DNA of 7,838 nt, taken from NCBI GenBank assembly GCA_038276315.1, contig JBBPZY010000018.1:1-7838 (forward strand), in the 5' to 3' direction. Origin of the DNA: GCA-003244245 sp038276315. GTDB lineage: Bacteria; Actinomycetota; Actinomycetes; Mycobacteriales; Pseudonocardiaceae. Numbering within the stretch: position 1 is the stretch's first letter; the number at the start of each line of letters is the position of its first letter. The notes under the pieces are model-generated. The model saw only the letters and a program-made list of their open reading frames with translations, was not told where the DNA came from and made no database searches. This document shows, in pieces, positions 1-6,939 of the stretch. A program made the position numbers and the translations under genes.

Positions 1-765
1 GGCATCTTCCTGCGCAACCACGACGAGCTGACCCTGGAAATGGTCACCGACGAGGAGCGCGACTACATGTATAGCGAGTACGTCAAGGATCCTCGGATGC
101 GGGCGAATATCGGCATCCGTCGGCGGCTGGCGCCACTGCTCGACAACGACCGTAACCAGCTGGAGCTGTTCACCGCGTTACTGCTGTCGCTACCCGGCTC
201 GCCTGTTCTGTACTACGGTGATGAGATAGGAATGGGGGACAACATCTGGCTCGGCGATCGGGATGCGGTGCGCACCCCGATGCAGTGGACCCCGGACCGC
301 AACGCGGGCTTCTCCAGTTGCGATCCAGGGCGTATGTACCTACCGGTGATCATGGATCCGGTGTACGGGTACCAGGCGATCAACGTCGAGGCGCAGTCGG
401 ACTCGACGCAGTCGCTGCTGAACTGGACGAGGCGGATGATCCAGGTGCGCCGCGAACGCCCCGCCTTCGGGTTGGGTGACTTCACCGAGCTCGGCTCGTC
501 CAACCCGAGCGTGCTGGCTTACCGCCGCCACCATATCGGCGACCACGACACCGGTGACGATCTCGTCATCTGCATCAACAACCTGTCTCGCTTCCCCCAG
601 CCGGTGGAGCTCGACCTGTCCGAGCACATCGGTGGCGTCCCGGTGGAGCTGACCGGCGGCGTGCGTTTCCCGCCGATCGGTGAGCTGCCCTACCTGCTTA
701 CGCTGCCCGGCCACGGCTTCTACTGGTTCCAGATAGTCCTGCCAGACATCGGGCGTGACGCGTGA
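1..765 (+). CDS. treS: Trehalose synthase (maltose alpha-D-glucosyltransferase), C-terminal part
   Basis: TreS is a cytoplasmic GH13 enzyme that interconverts trehalose and maltose; in actinobacteria it feeds the maltokinase/GlgE alpha-glucan route. The frame is open from base 1, so the gene is cut by the window edge and the ATG at 40 is internal. The 254 residues present are a bit over 40% of a usual TreS of about 590–600 residues. They begin exactly at GH13 conserved region IV (FLRNHDELT, residues 3–11), whose Asp8 is the third catalytic carboxylate; the nucleophile Asp and acid/base Glu lie upstream. Further TreS signatures are MRANIGIRRRLAPLL, LPGSPVLYYGDEIGMGDNI and VRTPMQWTPDRNAGFS, followed by the C-terminal beta domain. 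No frameshift is seen. Its stop overlaps the downstream maltokinase GTG by 4 nt, indicating translational coupling. Confidence 0.96.
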   Translation, partial: GIFLRNHDELTLEMVTDEERDYMYSEYVKDPRMRANIGIRRRLAPLLDNDRNQLELFTALLLSLPGSPVLYYGDEIGMGDNIWLGDRDAVRTPMQWTPDRNAGFSSCDPGRMYLPVIMDPVYGYQAINVEAQSDSTQSLLNWTRRMIQVRRERPAFGLGDFTELGSSNPSVLAYRRHHIGDHDTGDDLVICINNLSRFPQPVELDLSEHIGGVPVELTGGVRFPPIGELPYLLTLPGHGFYWFQIVLPDIGRDA

Positions 766-2171
766 TCAGTGCTATAGATCTGGTCGCCGACATCGCCGAC
801 TCGCTGGCGGCGGTGTTGCCCGAGCAGCGCTGGTTCGCCGGTAAGGGCCGTCCGATACACGCGATCATCCCGGTGCGCGCTACCGATCTCGCCGGCGCGG
901 ATCCGCGGCTGGTTCATGCCGTTGTCGAGGTCGACCAGGGTGAGCTTCCCCGGGACCGCTACCAATTCCTGTTCGGGGTACGCAGCGACCTGCCCGAGAA
1001 CCTCGGCCACGCATGGGTGGCCGCCAGCGGTGATCAAGCGGTGTACCAGGCGGAGCACGATGTTGAGCTCACCGCCGTGCTGCTGGAGCTGATGGCCCGC
1101 GGCACCGAGGTGCAAGGGCTGCGCTTCGCCGTCGAGCCGAACGTCACGCTGGATACCGAGCAGCGCGCCCGCCCGGTGGGGGCGGATCAGTCCAACACTT
1201 CACTGGTCTACGGGCAGACCTACATCCTCAAGCTGTTCCGCAAGGTGGCCGCAGGTCGCAACCGGGACCTCGATTTGCACCGTGCGTTGGCCGCCGTGGG
1301 CTGCCAGCACATCGCCGCGCCACTGGGCAGCATCGAAGGTCCCCTGGATCTCACCGAGACAGCCGCGTTCGGGATGCTCACCGAGTACCTGCGCAATGCC
1401 GCCGACGGATGGGCGATGGCCACCGCGAGCGTTCGGGATCTGCTGGCGCAGAGCATGCTCACCGAGGGCGCACCCGGCCCCGTGGAACATGCCGACCCGG
1501 CGGACGTCGGCGGCGATTTCGCCTCCGAGGCGCACCGATTGGGCCACGTGGTGGCCACCGTGCATACCGATCTGGCCACCGCGCTGGGCAGCTCCCCGGC
1601 CCCCGCCGGGTATTTTGACGTGCTGGCCGACGGTATGCACCGCAGGCTGGCGGAAGTCCTGCGGCAGGTGCCTGAGCTGACCACGTACTCCGACGAGCTA
1701 CGCGCAGCGTTCGATGCGGTGCGCGGTCTCGAAGGCCCGGTGCCGGTGCAGCAGATACATGGTGACCTGCATCTTGGTCAGGTCCTGCGCAGCGTCACCG
1801 GCTGGGTCCTGATCGACTTCGAGGGCGAGCCGATGGTGCCACTCGCCGCTCGCGTCGGCTCCGCGTCCGCGCTACGCGACGTCGCCGCGATGCTGCGCTC
1901 CTTGGACTACGCCGCCAACCATCTGCCGCTGGGCGAGACCGACTCCGAGCAGCGCGCCGCGGTCGCACTGGCCTGGAGCACCCGCAACCAGGACGCGTTC
2001 TGCGACGGCTACGCCCAGGCCGGCGCCGACCCTCGCAAGCAGGCCGTGCTGCTGCGCGCCTTCGAGCTGGACAAGGCCCTCTACGAGGTCGCCTACGAGC
2101 ACGGCAACCGCCCACTGTGGCTGCCCATCCCCCTATCCGCCATTGCCCGCCTCACCGCCGCTCACCCCTAA
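762..2171 (+). CDS. mak: Maltokinase
   Basis: This enzyme phosphorylates maltose with ATP to maltose-1-phosphate, the GlgE donor for alpha-glucan synthesis, and so pulls the TreS equilibrium forward. The 469-residue length is close to known mycobacterial maltokinases (about 440–455). The N-terminal cap carries the family motif PEQRWFAGKGRPI (residues 20–32). The kinase N-lobe has YILKLFRK, with Lys157 the probable ATP-binding lysine. The C-lobe has the catalytic HGDLHLGQ (333–340, Asp335) and the metal-binding DFEGEP (352–357). The C-terminal YEVAYEHGNRPLWLPIP (about 441–457) is also typical. The GTG start at 762 is chosen because it overlaps the treS stop (GTGA) and gives the family N-terminus; no good Shine–Dalgarno is visible, consistent with coupling to treS. 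All motifs are intact. A glgB gene, which follows treS–mak in some actinobacteria, is not present here. Confidence 0.96.
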   Translation: MISAIDLVADIADSLAAVLPEQRWFAGKGRPIHAIIPVRATDLAGADPRLVHAVVEVDQGELPRDRYQFLFGVRSDLPENLGHAWVAASGDQAVYQAEHDVELTAVLLELMARGTEVQGLRFAVEPNVTLDTEQRARPVGADQSNTSLVYGQTYILKLFRKVAAGRNRDLDLHRALAAVGCQHIAAPLGSIEGPLDLTETAAFGMLTEYLRNAADGWAMATASVRDLLAQSMLTEGAPGPVEHADPADVGGDFASEAHRLGHVVATVHTDLATALGSSPAPAGYFDVLADGMHRRLAEVLRQVPELTTYSDELRAAFDAVRGLEGPVPVQQIHGDLHLGQVLRSVTGWVLIDFEGEPMVPLAARVGSASALRDVAAMLRSLDYAANHLPLGETDSEQRAAVALAWSTRNQDAFCDGYAQAGADPRKQAVLLRAFELDKALYEVAYEHGNRPLWLPIPLSAIARLTAAHP

Positions 2172-2196
2172 CTGGGAGGGCGGACCGAAAATTGCC

Positions 2197-2202
2197 TATA
2201 CT
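2197..2202 (+). promoter_or_regulatory. Candidate -10 box for a leaderless relBE transcript
   Basis: TATACT lies in the 38-nt gap between mak and relB. Its last base is followed by 7 nt and then the A of the ATG at 2210, the normal distance from a -10 box to a transcription start. The purine-rich GGGAGGG at 2174–2180 is too far upstream to serve as a ribosome binding site for either ATG (2204 or 2210). No convincing -35 hexamer is present, which is common in actinobacterial promoters. The inference is that transcription starts at or next to the antitoxin start codon, giving relBE its own promoter, probably autorepressed by RelB as in this family. Confidence 0.5.
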
Positions 2203-2209
2203 TATGGCT

Positions 2210-2500
2210 ATGAACGAGATCCCGTTGGCCGACGCCCGCAACCGGCTGTCCGAGTTGGTTGCCGATGTCGAGAACACCCACGCGAGGGTGACTGTTACCA
2301 AACATGGACACCCGGCCGCGGTGCTCATCTCGCCGGACGATCTGGCCTCACTGGAGGAAACGCTCGACATCCTGTCCACCCCGGGTGCGCTGGAAGAGAT
2401 CCGCGAAGCAGAACGCGAGATCGCCCGCGGTGAGACCTTCGACGAAGGCACCATCCGGGCGGATTTGGCCCATCGGGCACGTCACGCCGATAGCGCGTGA
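2210..2500 (+). CDS. relB: Antitoxin RelB, Phd/YefM family
   Basis: Cytoplasmic antitoxin that neutralises the adjacent RelE toxin and normally represses its own operon. The 96-residue protein starts MNEIPLADARNRLSELV and contains KHGHPAAVLISPDDLASLEETL (residues 31–52, in two blocks). This is the hallmark Phd/YefM fold and strongly resembles M. tuberculosis RelB (Rv1247c) as I remember it. The N-terminal half (about 1–50) is the dimerising DNA-binding part; the acidic C-terminal tail (about 60–90) should wrap the toxin. The ATG at 2210 is preferred because it gives the family N-terminus and lies at the predicted transcription start; the ATG at 2204 is an alternative. The frame is open further upstream, but that extension runs antisense-like through the mak 3' end and is not family sequence. 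The stop overlaps the relE GTG by 4 nt. Confidence 0.92.
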   Translation: MNEIPLADARNRLSELVADVENTHARVTVTKHGHPAAVLISPDDLASLEETLDILSTPGALEEIREAEREIARGETFDEGTIRADLAHRARHADSA

Positions 2501-2772
2501 CGGCCAGCCACTACCGGGTGGAATTCGCGGCCACCGCCCGCCGCGCGGTGAGCCGGATGCCGGACAAAGCCGCCGCGGCCGCTGTCGAGTTCTGCTTCGG
2601 CTCGCTGGCAGTCGAACCGCACCGGCTCGGCAAGCCCCTCAAACGCGACCTTGCTGGTTATCACACCGCACGCCGCGGTGACTACCGCGTGATCTACCGC
2701 ATCGACGACGTCGCCCGCATCGTGCATGTGCTGCGCATCGAGCACCGCGGCGACGTCTACCGCCCCCGCTGA
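2497..2772 (+). CDS. relE: Toxin RelE, RelE/ParE superfamily mRNA interferase
   Basis: Small basic toxin of 91 residues, expected to cleave mRNA in the ribosome when free of RelB. The sequence shows the family core: EFAATARRAVSRMPDKAAAA (residues 9–28), PHRLGKPLKRDLAGYHTARR (41–60) and GDYRVIYRIDD (61–71), followed by HVLRIEHRGDVYR. This closely matches the M. tuberculosis RelE (Rv1246c) pattern, including the RRGDYRV(I/V)Y strand whose Arg and Tyr residues are the likely functional side chains. The GTG start at 2497 overlaps the relB stop (GTGA), so toxin synthesis is coupled to antitoxin translation. No frameshift or missing block is seen, so the module looks functional. The 3' end lies 17 nt from the end of the convergent small gene at 2790. 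Confidence 0.93.
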   Translation: MTASHYRVEFAATARRAVSRMPDKAAAAAVEFCFGSLAVEPHRLGKPLKRDLAGYHTARRGDYRVIYRIDDVARIVHVLRIEHRGDVYRPR

Positions 2773-2789
2773 CCATCTCGTGTACGCGT

Positions 2790-3071
2790 TCACCCTGCGT
2801 GTTCGATCGGCGGGATTACCGGTTCTACGAGATCAGCGGTGGCGACGTCCGGCGGTGATGCGGTGGCGGCGCCGAAGGCATCGAGGGCGGCGGTGAACGC
2901 TCCCACACAGTGACGCAGACCGGCCTCGTTCGTCTGGAGTTCCAGCCCATCAGAGCCACCCAGAGTGAACTCGGCGATGCCTTGCGCCGGGTAGACCCGA
3001 TAAGTGATCTCGCTGCGACCGTTGACCGCCACCCAGGCGCTGACCTGTACCGAGTTACCGAAGTACGCCAT
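2790..3071 (-). CDS. Small uncharacterised actinobacterial protein
   Basis: I do not recognise a named family. The 93-residue product begins MAYFGNSVQVSAWVAVNGRS and continues with a beta-rich stretch (TYRVYPAQGIAEFTLGG, about 23–39), then LELQTNEAGLRHCV and an alanine-rich helix, and ends in an acidic, proline-containing tail. There is no signal peptide or membrane segment, so it is probably cytoplasmic. The ATG start is supported by GGGAGAG placed 7 nt upstream. The gene is divergent from the broken DUF5753 regulator and convergent with relE. The pattern V-S-A-W-V…E-I-T-Y-R-V-Y…L-G-G-S-D-G reminds me of small uncharacterised proteins of Nocardia-like genomes, but that is memory, not a search. 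It may have been a target or partner of the neighbouring regulator; this is inference only. Confidence 0.72.
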   Translation of the reverse strand: MAYFGNSVQVSAWVAVNGRSEITYRVYPAQGIAEFTLGGSDGLELQTNEAGLRHCVGAFTAALDAFGAATASPPDVATADLVEPVIPPIEHAG

Positions 3072-3078
3072 GTCGTTG

Positions 3079-3085
3079 CTCTCCC
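3079..3085 (-). promoter_or_regulatory. Ribosome binding site of the small minus-strand gene
   Basis: On the minus strand this reads GGGAGAG, 7 nt before the ATG at 3071–3069. Purine content and spacing are good for a Shine–Dalgarno, and it is the main evidence that the 93-residue reading frame is a real gene rather than a shadow. Confidence 0.7.
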
Positions 3086-3117
3086 GATGCCGCTGAGTAC
3101 TATCACGACGCTATACG

Positions 3118-3705
3118 CGTTCCGTACAGAGCGACCGCCGTTTCCTCGACCTGGAGCGCCAATCCACCGCAGCCATCTTCTACTCGGGCGAGATCATCCA
3201 CGGCATGCTCCAAACCGAGGGTTACGCCCAGGCGCTGCTGCGCTGGAACAACCTGCAACCACCGGAAGTGCTGGAGCGCGTCCTGAAACTGCGGCTGGCG
3301 CGCAGCGCCGCGTTGAACCGGACCGACCGACCGTCGCTGCGGTTGTGGTGCATCCTCGGCGAGGCCGCGCTGCGCTCCGGCGTCGGCGGCCCGGCCGTGA
3401 TGCGCGAGCAGCTGGAGCACCTTGTCACGATGACGGCCCTGCAGGATAACCTGGTTGTCCAGGTGTTGCCCCTCGATTCGGGGGCGCACGCCTTCATGGG
3501 CCTCACCGTGACCCTCTACGACTTCCCTCCACCTGCGCCGCGGATGCTGCACTTCGACGGTTATCAGCGTGGCGCAGTGGAAGACCGCGAAGCCGAGGTC
3601 TGTGACGCCGCGCATATAATGAATCTGCTCCGGGCGAAGGCCCTGGGCCACGAAGCGAGCGGCGAATCGATCCGGGCCATCCTCAGGGAGCTGGAGGAGA
3701 GGTAG
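3118..3705 (+). pseudogene. DUF5753 regulator lacking its helix-turn-helix (5'-truncated)
   Basis: Intact members are about 280-residue cytoplasmic regulators with an N-terminal XRE-type helix-turn-helix and a C-terminal DUF5753 ligand/partner domain, usually followed by a DUF397 gene. Here family-like sequence begins at about 3136 (RRFLDLERQSTAA) and runs through GEIIHGMLQTEGYAQALLRW, LRLWCILGEAALRSGVGGP, NLVVQVLPLDSGAHAFMGL and MLHFDGYQRGAVEDREAEV to the stop at 3703: about 189 residues, essentially the whole DUF5753 domain. The frame has a stop at 3094–3096 and no ATG, GTG or TTG before the internal ATG at 3205, which would cut into the domain and has no good ribosome binding site. No helix-turn-helix is found upstream in any plus frame. 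It is therefore a truncated remnant unless an unseen start is used. Confidence 0.82.
3693..3702 (+). promoter_or_regulatory. Strong ribosome binding site of the DUF397 gene
   Basis: GGAGGAGAGG lies within the last codons of the DUF5753 frame, 7 nt before the ATG at 3710. It fixes the start of the DUF397 gene and suggests the two were co-transcribed before the regulator was truncated. Confidence 0.75.
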
Positions 3706-3709
3706 CGCC

Positions 3710-3904
3710 ATGCCCCGCGTCATCGGCGAATGGTTCCTGCCGCGACGCTCGGACAACAACGCCACCTGCGTGCAGACCAAATTCACCAAAGACGCAGTTT
3801 ACGTGCGTAACAATCAACGCCCGGACGCGGGTACCGCGGTGTTCGACCACACCGAGTGGGCCGTGTTCGTCGCCAGCGTCAAGGACGGCGACTACGACCT
3901 GTAG
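3710..3904 (+). CDS. DUF397 domain protein
   Basis: A 64-residue small acidic protein of the DUF397 family, nearly always encoded just downstream of a helix-turn-helix/DUF5753 regulator in actinobacteria and thought to work with it, possibly as a modulator in a toxin–antitoxin-like or developmental switch. The family pattern is visible: GEWFLPRRSDNNATCVQT at the N-terminus (usually W-x-K-S-S-x-S…NCVEV), then VYVRNNQRPDAG (usually V-A-V-R-D-S-K-x-P-x-G), and a C-terminal TEWAVFVASVKDGDYDL matching the usual EW-x-x-F-x-x-x-x-K-x-G-E-F-D ending. The start is set by the strong ribosome binding site. Its 3' end overlaps, on the opposite strand, 13 nt of the out-of-frame ISP tail. With its regulator headless, it is probably an orphan. 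Confidence 0.85.
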   Translation: MPRVIGEWFLPRRSDNNATCVQTKFTKDAVYVRNNQRPDAGTAVFDHTEWAVFVASVKDGDYDL

Positions 3905-5594
3905 TGCAACTGGTCTTGTTCGGCCGCCGGCGCGCCCGAGGTCAGCACCCGCCGCGAGTCCGGTACCGGCAGCACCCCGGCCAACGTCAGCTCATCGCGG
4001 TGATGAGCTGCCCGGCGCACACCTGGTCCAACAACTCGGCCTGCGCTGGCGCAAGATCTGTGAGGCGGCGCAGCACCGAGAGCAGTTCGCGCAGCTCGAC
4101 GGTGTCCTCGTGCGACCACCGGTCCGCCACGATCAGATCCAGCGGGCTGGTGACCCGGCCGCCCGGTTCGCGCTTGCGGTAGGCGAACCACTGCCGCAGT
4201 ATCGGCTTGCCGCCCACGTCGTAGTGCCACACCGCGGCGGGCACCGGCTGGAATCGGCTGCCGCCCACGAGCAGCAGGTCATCGGCGTCGGTGTCGGAGT
4301 CGTCGCTGGAGTGCTCGATGGTGGCCGGCATGGCTTCCGGGGTGTGCGGGATGCCGTCCAAGCTCATCGGGCGCTGGCCGGGGGGCAGGGAGATGTCGTC
4401 GCGCGACCGACCGACGGCGGGATCGGCGCAACGCTGCCCGTACGTCGAGGCCCACACCACCTCGCGGCCCAGCTCCACAGCGCTAGTGAACACCTCGGGG
4501 TCCGCCGTGAGCGGCACCCTGACCCCCGGTGTCTCCAACTGCTCCGCGAACCGCGCCGTGTATCCCGGATGGGACACCACGGCAGCGACATAGCAGAGCA
4601 GGTCGAGACCGGTGACCTCGATACCGAGGCGCTTCGACAGAACACCGAGCAACTTCGCACCGCTGGTCGACTGTCCGTCGGGGCGGAACACGGGCAACAC
4701 CCGGCCACCCTCACTCCCTTTGAAGCAGTGTTGATCCGGAAGTAGAGCTCCAACAACGGCTCCGGGGCCAGTCCTCACTACCTGCGAGTGCAACTCAACA
4801 ACAAACAACTGCTCCGCATAGGTCGCGGCCCGCCACAGGTCCCGGCGTGGACGATCAATCACCCGGGAGTCAGCCACCAGCCACTTCCGGTCGAAACTGC
4901 GGTGCAGAACGCGGCGGATCGTGGGATCGAGATCAGTTTCATCAGCCAGGGCAGGGCGCCGATCGCCATCCGACAGCGCGGCTTGGGGATTCGTCATGGT
5001 GCAGTGGTCTGTCGCCTTGAGTAACTCCGCCTGCATGGCCGGATCCGGCTCGGTCAGTAGCCGGCGCCAGCGTTGCCGGAGCACGTCGGGCCGGGCCGAG
5101 AACACCCATGCTCGGTTCGCCTTAACACCAGCAACGCGTACGGGAAAGAGGTCGTCCAGTGCGGGGTGCTCGTCCCAGCTTGCTTCCCCTACCGGAGTGA
5201 ATGGGGCGTCCCAGCCGACGCGGGCGTCCTGCCACACCGAGACGTCCAGTCCGAGGGCACCGAGCGCGGCGAACTTGTCAGCCCGTTTCCCGTGCACGGT
5301 GGCGTAGTGAATGCGGGCCGGCTCGTCGGTGGTGTCTTCCTCGGCGCGAACGAAGATGCCGACCGCCAGCGGGTGCTGCACCTTCGGGAAGATCCGGGTC
5401 GCCACGTCGGGCCGCATGCCCTCGGGACTCAGGTCGATGATCCAGCCCTCATCACAGGTCCGGCGCAGATACTTGCGCATCCCCTTGAACGCCGTGCCGC
5501 GCAGGTAGGCAGCCGTGGTCACGAACGCCACCACTCCATGACCTTGCCCGCTCGGGCTGTCGAACACCTTCCAGGTGGCCCAGCGCCAGAAGTA
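3892..5594 (-). pseudogene. Type ISP restriction–modification enzyme, C-terminal remnant with frameshift
   Basis: Type ISP (LlaBIII-like) enzymes are single chains of roughly 1,500–1,600 residues: nuclease, helicase, coupler, N6-adenine methyltransferase, target recognition domain. Only the end of the methyltransferase and the target recognition domain remain. Recognisable blocks are YFWRWATWKVFDS at the 5' end, VVAFVTTAAYLRGTAFKGMR, CDEGWIIDLSPEGMRPDV, HRSFDRKWLVADSRVIDRPR, LETPGVRVPLTADPEVF, LGREVVWASTYG, WHYDVGGKPILRQWFAYRK and GGRVTSPLDLIVADRWSHE. The nuclease, helicase and the methyltransferase NPP(Y/F) motif are absent, so no restriction or methylation activity is possible. The main frame ends at a TGA (3987–3989), but the family ending (DELTLAGVLPVPDSRRVL) continues in another frame to a TAG at 3892, showing a 1-nt deletion near 3995. 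The 5' end is fused out of frame to a transposase fragment. Confidence 0.88.
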
Positions 5595-5600
5595 CCAGGC
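5594..5600 (-). other. Breakpoint joining Tn3 transposase and ISP enzyme fragments
   Basis: Transposase homology (IDPKTGVPRL) ends at the codon 5598–5596. ISP homology (YFWRW) begins at 5594 in a different reading frame. The two therefore meet within a few bases, with no spacer and no visible terminal inverted repeat. Both fragments point the same way. This looks like a deletion or illegitimate recombination scar, not a clean transposition end. Confidence 0.75.
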
Positions 5601-6939
5601 GCGGCACGCCGGTCTTCGGGTCGATCTGAAGATCCTCGTTGGTGGGGTAGCCCTCATCAGCACGAGCCGCGGTCGTGGTGAGCTTGTCGAACAACTGATC
5701 ACGGAACGCCTTGGCGTCATAGCGCCGGGCCGCGTCCAGGTCCTCGACCAGCCCGACCTCGACCAGGTAACCGGGTAGCTTGTCGGCGCAGTCGACCCAG
5801 GACAGCAGCTGGGCGTTCCAGTCGGCGTACTCACCCGCACCCGCCACCGCGATGTCACCGGTACGCAGCTCAGCGGCGAGATGAACGAACACGCAGGCCT
5901 CGAAGTGCCGGCGGGCCAACCGCCCGGGATGGGCCTCGTCGCGAATCGCTTTGCGCCACTTCTCCGAGGCGAACCCGACATCGATCGGCGCCCCGGCAGG
6001 GTCACGGTCGGTGATGTAGTCGCGGGTCTTGTCCCGATGCCGCTGGGCATGGGCCAGGGCATCGAGCACCCGCCGGTCATCGCTGGTCGCCGCCAACTCC
6101 AGCAGACCGGTCAGATCGAACAGGGCCGCCCGGTCGGTCTTGAGCAAAAACCGCGCCACCAAAACCTCGTAATTGTCACCGTAATGCGCCGAGACCTCCT
6201 CGATGTCGGAATAGACCTCGGCGAACCCACCGAATCCGGCCACGGTCGCCTGGATCCGGTCCATCCCGGACATCTGCAGGGTCAACGCCTGCAGCAACGC
6301 CGCCACCTGCGGCCCGGAAGCCTTCGACAGCTTCTCGAAGACGAACGGGACCTCGCCGTCGTGATCCTCGTGCGCGCCGAGGCGGGCGATGGACTCGGCC
6401 GCGAGGTCGGCGGCGGTGGTGTTCATCGCGGCCACCGCGCTGTCGTCATCGATCTTGGCCGGTCCGTAATCACCCAGCACCGCGGCGTCGGCTGCCTGCG
6501 CCTCTCCCGCGAAGTCGGTGACCTTGCTCGCGGCGATGCCCTCCATCCAGGCATCAGTGTCACCGAGGGAGTCGACCCACTGAAGGTGCGCGACCTGCTC
6601 GCGTAAATGCGACCAGGTCGGACTCCTCGCCGGCCGGGTGAGCTCGTTGAACAGACTCATCCGGCCCGGCCCGACCACCGTGGGCAGCCGCTCCAGACCA
6701 GCACGCTGGTCACCCGTCAGCCGCCCGTCGATGGTCTGGAACAGCTGCTGGTTGACCTCGGTGCGGATCCGCGCGGTCATCTTGTTCAACGTGGAAAACG
6801 CCGGCAACTCCAGCGACGCCTCGACCAACTTCTCCACCGCAACATTGATCAAATCCGGGGGGTTGTTCTTCCGTCCGGCCTCGCTACGGATCGCGGTCTC
6901 CGCGATCCGCCGGGCCAGACGGATACGCCGTCCGCTCAA
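5596..6939 (-). pseudogene. Tn3-family transposase, truncated at both ends
   Basis: Intact Tn3-family transposases are about 970–1,000 residues, with an N-terminal DNA-binding region and a C-terminal DDE catalytic domain. About 448 residues remain. Family blocks are NNPPDLINVAVEKLVEASLE, LPAFSTLNKMTARIRTEVN, LSKASGPQVAALLQALTLQM, KWRKAIRDE, RRHFEACVFVHLAAELRTGD, GEYADWNAQLLSWVDC and a degenerate NEDLQIDPKTGVPRL at the breakpoint. The catalytic half is gone. At the N-terminus the frame opens with a TTG at 6939, with an in-frame TGA three codons upstream, and the first 100-plus residues expected for the family are missing. After the breakpoint the frame runs 47 out-of-frame residues into the ISP remnant and stops at 5452. 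No resolvase gene and no Tn3-type terminal repeats are seen, so the element cannot move by itself. Confidence 0.87.

Noticed and set aside
2117..2209. Longer antitoxin starting at ATG 2117
   Set aside because: The extra 31 residues overlap the maltokinase 3' end out of frame, look like noise and precede the family N-terminus MNEIPLADARN.
2910..3449. 179-residue plus-strand ORF that might supply the missing helix-turn-helix
   Set aside because: Its sequence has no helix-turn-helix pattern; it overlaps the small minus-strand gene and then the DUF5753 frame in the wrong register.
3103..3789. 228-residue minus-strand ORF
   Set aside because: Antisense shadow of the DUF5753 domain, with no motifs.
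4110..5681. Plus-strand ORFs of 128–211 residues across this region
   Set aside because: They lie antisense to the well-recognised ISP remnant and show no family motifs.
5595..6080. ISP reading frame extended upstream to a start at 6080
   Set aside because: Between 5595 and 6080 that frame is an out-of-frame shadow of the transposase; ISP-like sequence begins only at 5594.
5881..6606. 241-residue plus-strand ORF
   Set aside because: Antisense shadow of the transposase remnant; no recognisable domain, with composition expected of a GC-rich complementary frame.
3892..6939. An active defence island (restriction–modification plus transposon)
   Set aside because: Catalytic parts of both proteins are missing and frames are broken, so this is decay, not a working system.
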